Positions 61,162-64,000 of a stretch of DNA of 64,000 nt are shown here, piece by piece (position 1 is the first letter of the stretch; each line of letters starts with the position of its first letter). Source of the stretch: an uncultured Prevotellaceae bacterium (GTDB lineage: Bacteria; Bacteroidota; Bacteroidia; Bacteroidales; Bacteroidaceae). The DNA is taken from the NCBI GenBank assembly GCA_900319225.1, contig ONNV01000001.1, positions 160,663-224,662 on the forward strand. The letters are read 5' to 3'. The notes under the pieces were generated by a model. That model was not told the origin of the DNA. It did no database searches and saw nothing but the letters and a program-made list of their open reading frames with translations. The translations under genes and the position numbers were made by a program.

Positions 61162-61226
61162 CCCAATAGGGACAGTCCCCCTGTGCCATCTTGCATGGCA
61201 CAGGGGGACTGTCCCTATTGGGTCAT
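61158..61226. repeat. Perfect inverted repeat with AGGGACAGTCCCC core (element E)
   Basis: 32-base arms (61158-61189 and 61195-61226) with a five-base loop. The TGA stop of rarA (61159-61161) is in the left arm and the mirror-image TGA stop of the DUF5103 gene (61223-61225) is in the right arm, so one palindrome supplies both convergent stop codons. Confidence 0.95.
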
Positions 61227-62464
61227 TGGCTCATCAGCGTGCTGATGAGGCGGTCGTAGCGGGAGCCGCGCTGGCGGTAGTAGAGGAGGATGAGGTACTC
61301 GTTCCGGGTTTCATACCAGTCTCCTTCCATGGGTTTGGTCAGGGCGGCTGATGCGCCGTCGGGAACCCAGAGATATTGGTAATCATAGGCTCCCTGCTTG
61401 AGTAGGACGGTAGCCTGATATGCTTTCTCACTCTCGTCATACTCCATTTCATATCGGGAGGTCAGGTTTCCTCCGGTAAAATGGCCGTAAACGTATAGTT
61501 TGCCTCCGCTCAGACGATCGCTTGCCAGGTTGAAATGGACAAACAGGTAATCGGCCTCTGTGTCACTGTCATCAGCCTGGTTGTAACGTATCAGGTATCG
61601 GCCGTTATGGTCATAGTCAAACTTGTAGGCGTGACGGCGCGTATCCTGCATGAGGGTGGCGTGGTAGAACGGGTCATGGTAGCTGATACGGTCTACGTTA
61701 AGGAAGTAGTCATAGACATTGATCACCTCAAAACGGCGGAACTCACCTCCGGCCGGGAATATCAGCTTGCGGCAGTGCTCATAGGTGAGACTGTTGCCGG
61801 AGTCATAGGTGGGAGCGGGGTTGATGACAATATTGTCCGAGCGGCGGTTCTGCATGACCACGGTGTAGAGCTCCTTGGCGGGATCCCTTACCGTAAGGTT
61901 GCCGTAATTGACCTCCATATCAAGCTGCTGGTGTGACTCATGGGTGTCTATGTCCGTATTACCGGTCACGCTTGCGGTCAGGAAAGGCCTGCCCTCAGTT
62001 ATGCAGAACTTGAAATAGGCAACCTCGCGGTCATCCTCACGAATGGAGAGCCTGTAGTTGCCGGAGAGTTTCAGGTTTGCCTGACCGTTGGGCAATACCA
62101 GTTTGTAATGAGTGTAGTCAAACGTGGTGTTGAGCGAGTTCTGCCAGTTATCAATGGTTTCACCGTTGAATCCGTCCAGGTAATCGGACTCCAGGATGTC
62201 GGACGGCTGCCACTGTGCGTCACAGTGCTGGATATGATAGGTAAAGCGGTGATACTGGTGTGACATCTCGTCAAATGAGAACTCAATGCGGTCATCACTT
62301 TTCAGTCTTATGATTGCGGGCTGTTCCCAGTCTCCGTTTACAATTACACGCAGGGTGTTTATCATGTCGGATTTGCTTCCAAACCACTGGGCATGAATAA
62401 CTTGCGGTACCGTAAGCAGCGCGATTGCAAGTAATAGGACCGTATGTCTGATTCTTATTCTCAT
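61223..62464 (-). CDS. DUF5103 family exported protein
   Basis: 413 residues with signal peptide (MRIRIRHTVLLLAIALLTVPQVIHA). The N-terminal Ig-like domain (VIVNGDWEQPAIIRLKSDDR, HQYHRFTYHIQHCDAQW) and the phrases FNGETIDNWQNSLNTTFDYTHY and KLSGNYRLSIRED are typical of DUF5103 (type 9 secretion-associated beta-rich protein of unknown function). Its start overlaps the cation transporter stop by 4 bases. Confidence 0.85.
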   Translation of the reverse strand: MRIRIRHTVLLLAIALLTVPQVIHAQWFGSKSDMINTLRVIVNGDWEQPAIIRLKSDDRIEFSFDEMSHQYHRFTYHIQHCDAQWQPSDILESDYLDGFNGETIDNWQNSLNTTFDYTHYKLVLPNGQANLKLSGNYRLSIREDDREVAYFKFCITEGRPFLTASVTGNTDIDTHESHQQLDMEVNYGNLTVRDPAKELYTVVMQNRRSDNIVINPAPTYDSGNSLTYEHCRKLIFPAGGEFRRFEVINVYDYFLNVDRISYHDPFYHATLMQDTRRHAYKFDYDHNGRYLIRYNQADDSDTEADYLFVHFNLASDRLSGGKLYVYGHFTGGNLTSRYEMEYDESEKAYQATVLLKQGAYDYQYLWVPDGASAALTKPMEGDWYETRNEYLILLYYRQRGSRYDRLISTLMSQ

Positions 62465-63348
62465 TGGTCTGTAGGTTCCATGTGAATAGCCACGTGAGTA
62501 TTCTCACCGAAACGTTTCTTGAGCCTGCATTCTATGGCATCGGCATGGTCATGGGCACGGGCCAGCGTGATGTCTCCGTTCATGAGTATATGCAACTCAA
62601 TGGCGTAGAGGTTACCGATACGGCGGGTACGCAGGTCATGGGGTTCTATGACATCGGGTTCAGATTGGGCTATCTGCATGATCTCATCCTCGATGTCATC
62701 GGGCAGGGAGTGCTCCAGAAGGTCTCTCATACCCTGGATGATAAGCTCCACGGCCACCTTGACAATGAATGCGCCGACTACTACCGATGCCAGAGGATCA
62801 AGTACGGCCCAGCGTTTTCCAAGCAGAACGGCACCGCCAATACCTACGGCTGTTCCTATGGATGACAGGGCGTCACTGCGATGGTGCCATGCATTTGCCT
62901 CCAGTGCGGGAGAGTCCAGATTGCGGGCATTACGTATGGTGTAACGGTAGGTGAGTTCTTTCAGTATGATTGATACCAGTGCGGCCCAGAGCGCCAGCAT
63001 TCCGGGTGCCTGGAGCTCATCTCCACGCCACCATGCCGCTATGCGCAAGGCTCCGTTATGGAATATGCCTACTGCCACGATAACAAGAGCTATGCCTATG
63101 ATTGTAAGAGCCAGGGTCTCATACTTGCCGTGACCGTAATCATGTGACTTGTCCTGCGGCTTGCCGCTGATATGAACAAATATCAGCACTATGAGGTCGG
63201 TTACAAAATCAGAGAGGGAGTGTACGGCATCGGCAATCATGGCGGCACTATGGCCCAGAATACCGGCAATGAACTTGAATGCAAGCAAAACCACGTTGAC
63301 TGCTCCACCGGCCAGCGTTACCTTGAATATCTGTTTCTCTCTGTCCAT
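62461..63348 (-). CDS. Cation diffusion facilitator transporter
   Basis: 295 residues with six membrane helices. Metal site residues AMIADAVHSLSDFVTD in helix 2 and NAWHHRSDALSSIGT in helix 5, then a C-terminal cytoplasmic domain (VIEPHDLRTRRIGNLYAIELHI). The HxxxD pairs fit zinc or iron/manganese efflux; which one cannot be said. First gene of the pair with DUF5103. Confidence 0.92.
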   Translation of the reverse strand: MDREKQIFKVTLAGGAVNVVLLAFKFIAGILGHSAAMIADAVHSLSDFVTDLIVLIFVHISGKPQDKSHDYGHGKYETLALTIIGIALVIVAVGIFHNGALRIAAWWRGDELQAPGMLALWAALVSIILKELTYRYTIRNARNLDSPALEANAWHHRSDALSSIGTAVGIGGAVLLGKRWAVLDPLASVVVGAFIVKVAVELIIQGMRDLLEHSLPDDIEDEIMQIAQSEPDVIEPHDLRTRRIGNLYAIELHILMNGDITLARAHDHADAIECRLKKRFGENTHVAIHMEPTDQ

Positions 63349-63371
63349 GATACCTTTAACGGATTTAAACC

Positions 63372-63379
63372 CAAAAGTA
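63372..63379 (-). promoter_or_regulatory. minus-7 promoter element for the cation transporter
   Basis: TACTTTTG on the minus strand, 23 bases upstream of ATG 63348; 13 bases from the opposing plus-strand element. Confidence 0.6.
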
Positions 63380-63392
63380 ATACATCTTTTTA

Positions 63393-63400
63393 TATTTTTG
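63393..63400 (+). promoter_or_regulatory. minus-7 promoter element for the terminal esterase
   Basis: TATTTTTG, 49 bases before ATG 63450. Confidence 0.5.
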
Positions 63401-63449
63401 TAAAGCGAAAAAGTAAAACCGACATACTTTATTAATCAATTACTGACTT

Positions 63450-64000
63450 ATGAAAAAGATTCTGACATTGGTCACACTAGTGACATTTCTTGTGGCTCCG
63501 GCTGTGGCACAGGAGCTGAGTAATTTCAATCGCGGCAGACAGCAGGTCAAGTCACCCGAAATCAATGGTGAAAAGGTTACTTTCCGTCTTAGCGCCAATT
63601 CCGCTGCACAGGTCAGCCTACAGGGGAACTGGATGGAGAGAGGCAGCCTGCCTATGGAAAAAGGCCAGAACGGCGTCTGGGAGGTTACCATAGACACTCC
63701 GTCGCCCGAGATCTACACCTACAATTTTGTTGTTGACGGCGTATCCGTGAATGACCCTCAGAACTATATGGTACAGCGTGACGGTACCCGTTACCTGAAT
63801 ATGCTTATGGTGCCCGGAGAACGTACCGAGAACTATTTTGAGGCCAATCAGCGCGGAACAGTGACATACTGCTGGTATGACAGCAAGATACTTGGAATTA
63901 ACCGCCGTGTCACCGTCTATACTCCTTACGGATATGAGACCAGCGGCAAGAAATACCCGGTGCTCTATCTGCTTCATGGTGCAGGCGGTGATGAGGAGGC
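63450..64000 (+). CDS. Secreted CE1-type esterase with N-terminal E-set/CBM48-like domain, partial
   Basis: 183 residues visible, cut by the right edge. Signal peptide (MKKILTLVTLVTFLVAPAVAQ), then a starch-binding-like E-set domain (VTFRLSANSAAQVSLQGNW, YTYNFVVDGVSVNDPQN), then the start of an alpha/beta hydrolase (RRVTVYTPYGYETSGKKYPVLYLLHGAGG). This matches feruloyl or acetyl-xylan esterases of Bacteroidales, which strip side groups from plant xylan. The nucleophile lies beyond the window, so activity is not confirmed. Confidence 0.85.
   Translation, partial: MKKILTLVTLVTFLVAPAVAQELSNFNRGRQQVKSPEINGEKVTFRLSANSAAQVSLQGNWMERGSLPMEKGQNGVWEVTIDTPSPEIYTYNFVVDGVSVNDPQNYMVQRDGTRYLNMLMVPGERTENYFEANQRGTVTYCWYDSKILGINRRVTVYTPYGYETSGKKYPVLYLLHGAGGDEE

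Overview
The window looks like a core chromosomal segment of a Bacteroidales bacterium (Bacteroidaceae/Prevotellaceae-like; genus not decided). The evidence is the many TAnnTTTG minus-7 promoter elements typical of Bacteroidota, the scarcity of Shine-Dalgarno sequences, Bacteroidales-restricted families (DUF3256, DUF5063, DUF5103, DUF2279, TIGR02757, lamin-tail/CotH proteins), type B L31, GlnS, RNase Y and a tmRNA whose tag ends NNNFALAA. There is no tRNA, rRNA, CRISPR array, IS element or phage gene.

Layout. 1-2.8 kb: part of an NAD(P)HX dehydratase, divergent from hpt-adk-obg. 2.8-7.3 kb: a secreted Gly/Met-rich protein, a gene remnant, a BlaI/BlaR-type regulatory pair, tmRNA, a patch of short repeats and an HD-domain protein. 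7.3-13.1 kb (minus): a coiled-coil protein, zapA, a structured RNA candidate, rny and a lamin-tail/CotH protein, plus a conserved hypothetical. 13.2-18.6 kb: gapA, then miaA-diacylglycerol kinase-like-kdsA, then a large lipoprotein. 18.7-33.5 kb (minus): serS, rpmA-rplU, a small secreted protein, MFS and a giant exported TldD/PmbA-like protease, metF-metH, and ftsK-lolA-like-trxB. 33.6-36 kb: DUF5063, RNase D-like and RlmI-like genes. 36-39.3 kb: a possible small RNA, then DUF3256-truA-rsmE-bifunctional nuclease and rpmE2. 39.5-42.8 kb: an unusual amino-acid ABC transporter operon. 43-50 kb: fba and an alpha-xylosidase-xylB-xylA group. 50-57 kb: SDR, MscS, a membrane-spanning TPR/HTH regulator, and glnS-TPR-DedA. 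57-64 kb: TIGR02757, DUF2279, GT2-rarA, CDF-DUF5103 and the start of a secreted CE1-like esterase.

Functions are mostly housekeeping: nucleotide salvage, translation, ribosome assembly, division and chromosome segregation, one-carbon metabolism, glycolysis and LPS Kdo synthesis. Carbohydrate use is represented by the xylose genes and the terminal esterase.

The least explained content is non-coding. Five loci carry long inverted repeats built around a GGGGACAGTCCCC or GGGGACGGTT core. Four of them sit exactly between convergent genes, and at one locus both neighbouring stop codons lie in the arms. The arms are perfect within a locus but share only the core between loci. A second short repeat family (T-rich, TTTCGC/GCGAAA hairpin, CTCCC..GGTCG) occurs at 3.6, 6.3-6.5 and 36.2 kb, and one copy abuts a truncated gene. 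At 36.0-36.3 kb a promoter precedes two mutually exclusive hairpins. Unusual proteins are an SBP-permease fusion with its binding-protein lobes in swapped order, a signal-peptide-bearing double TldD/PmbA protein, a MetH that stops after the cobalamin domain, and a lipoprotein/TPR/TM/HTH one-piece regulator.
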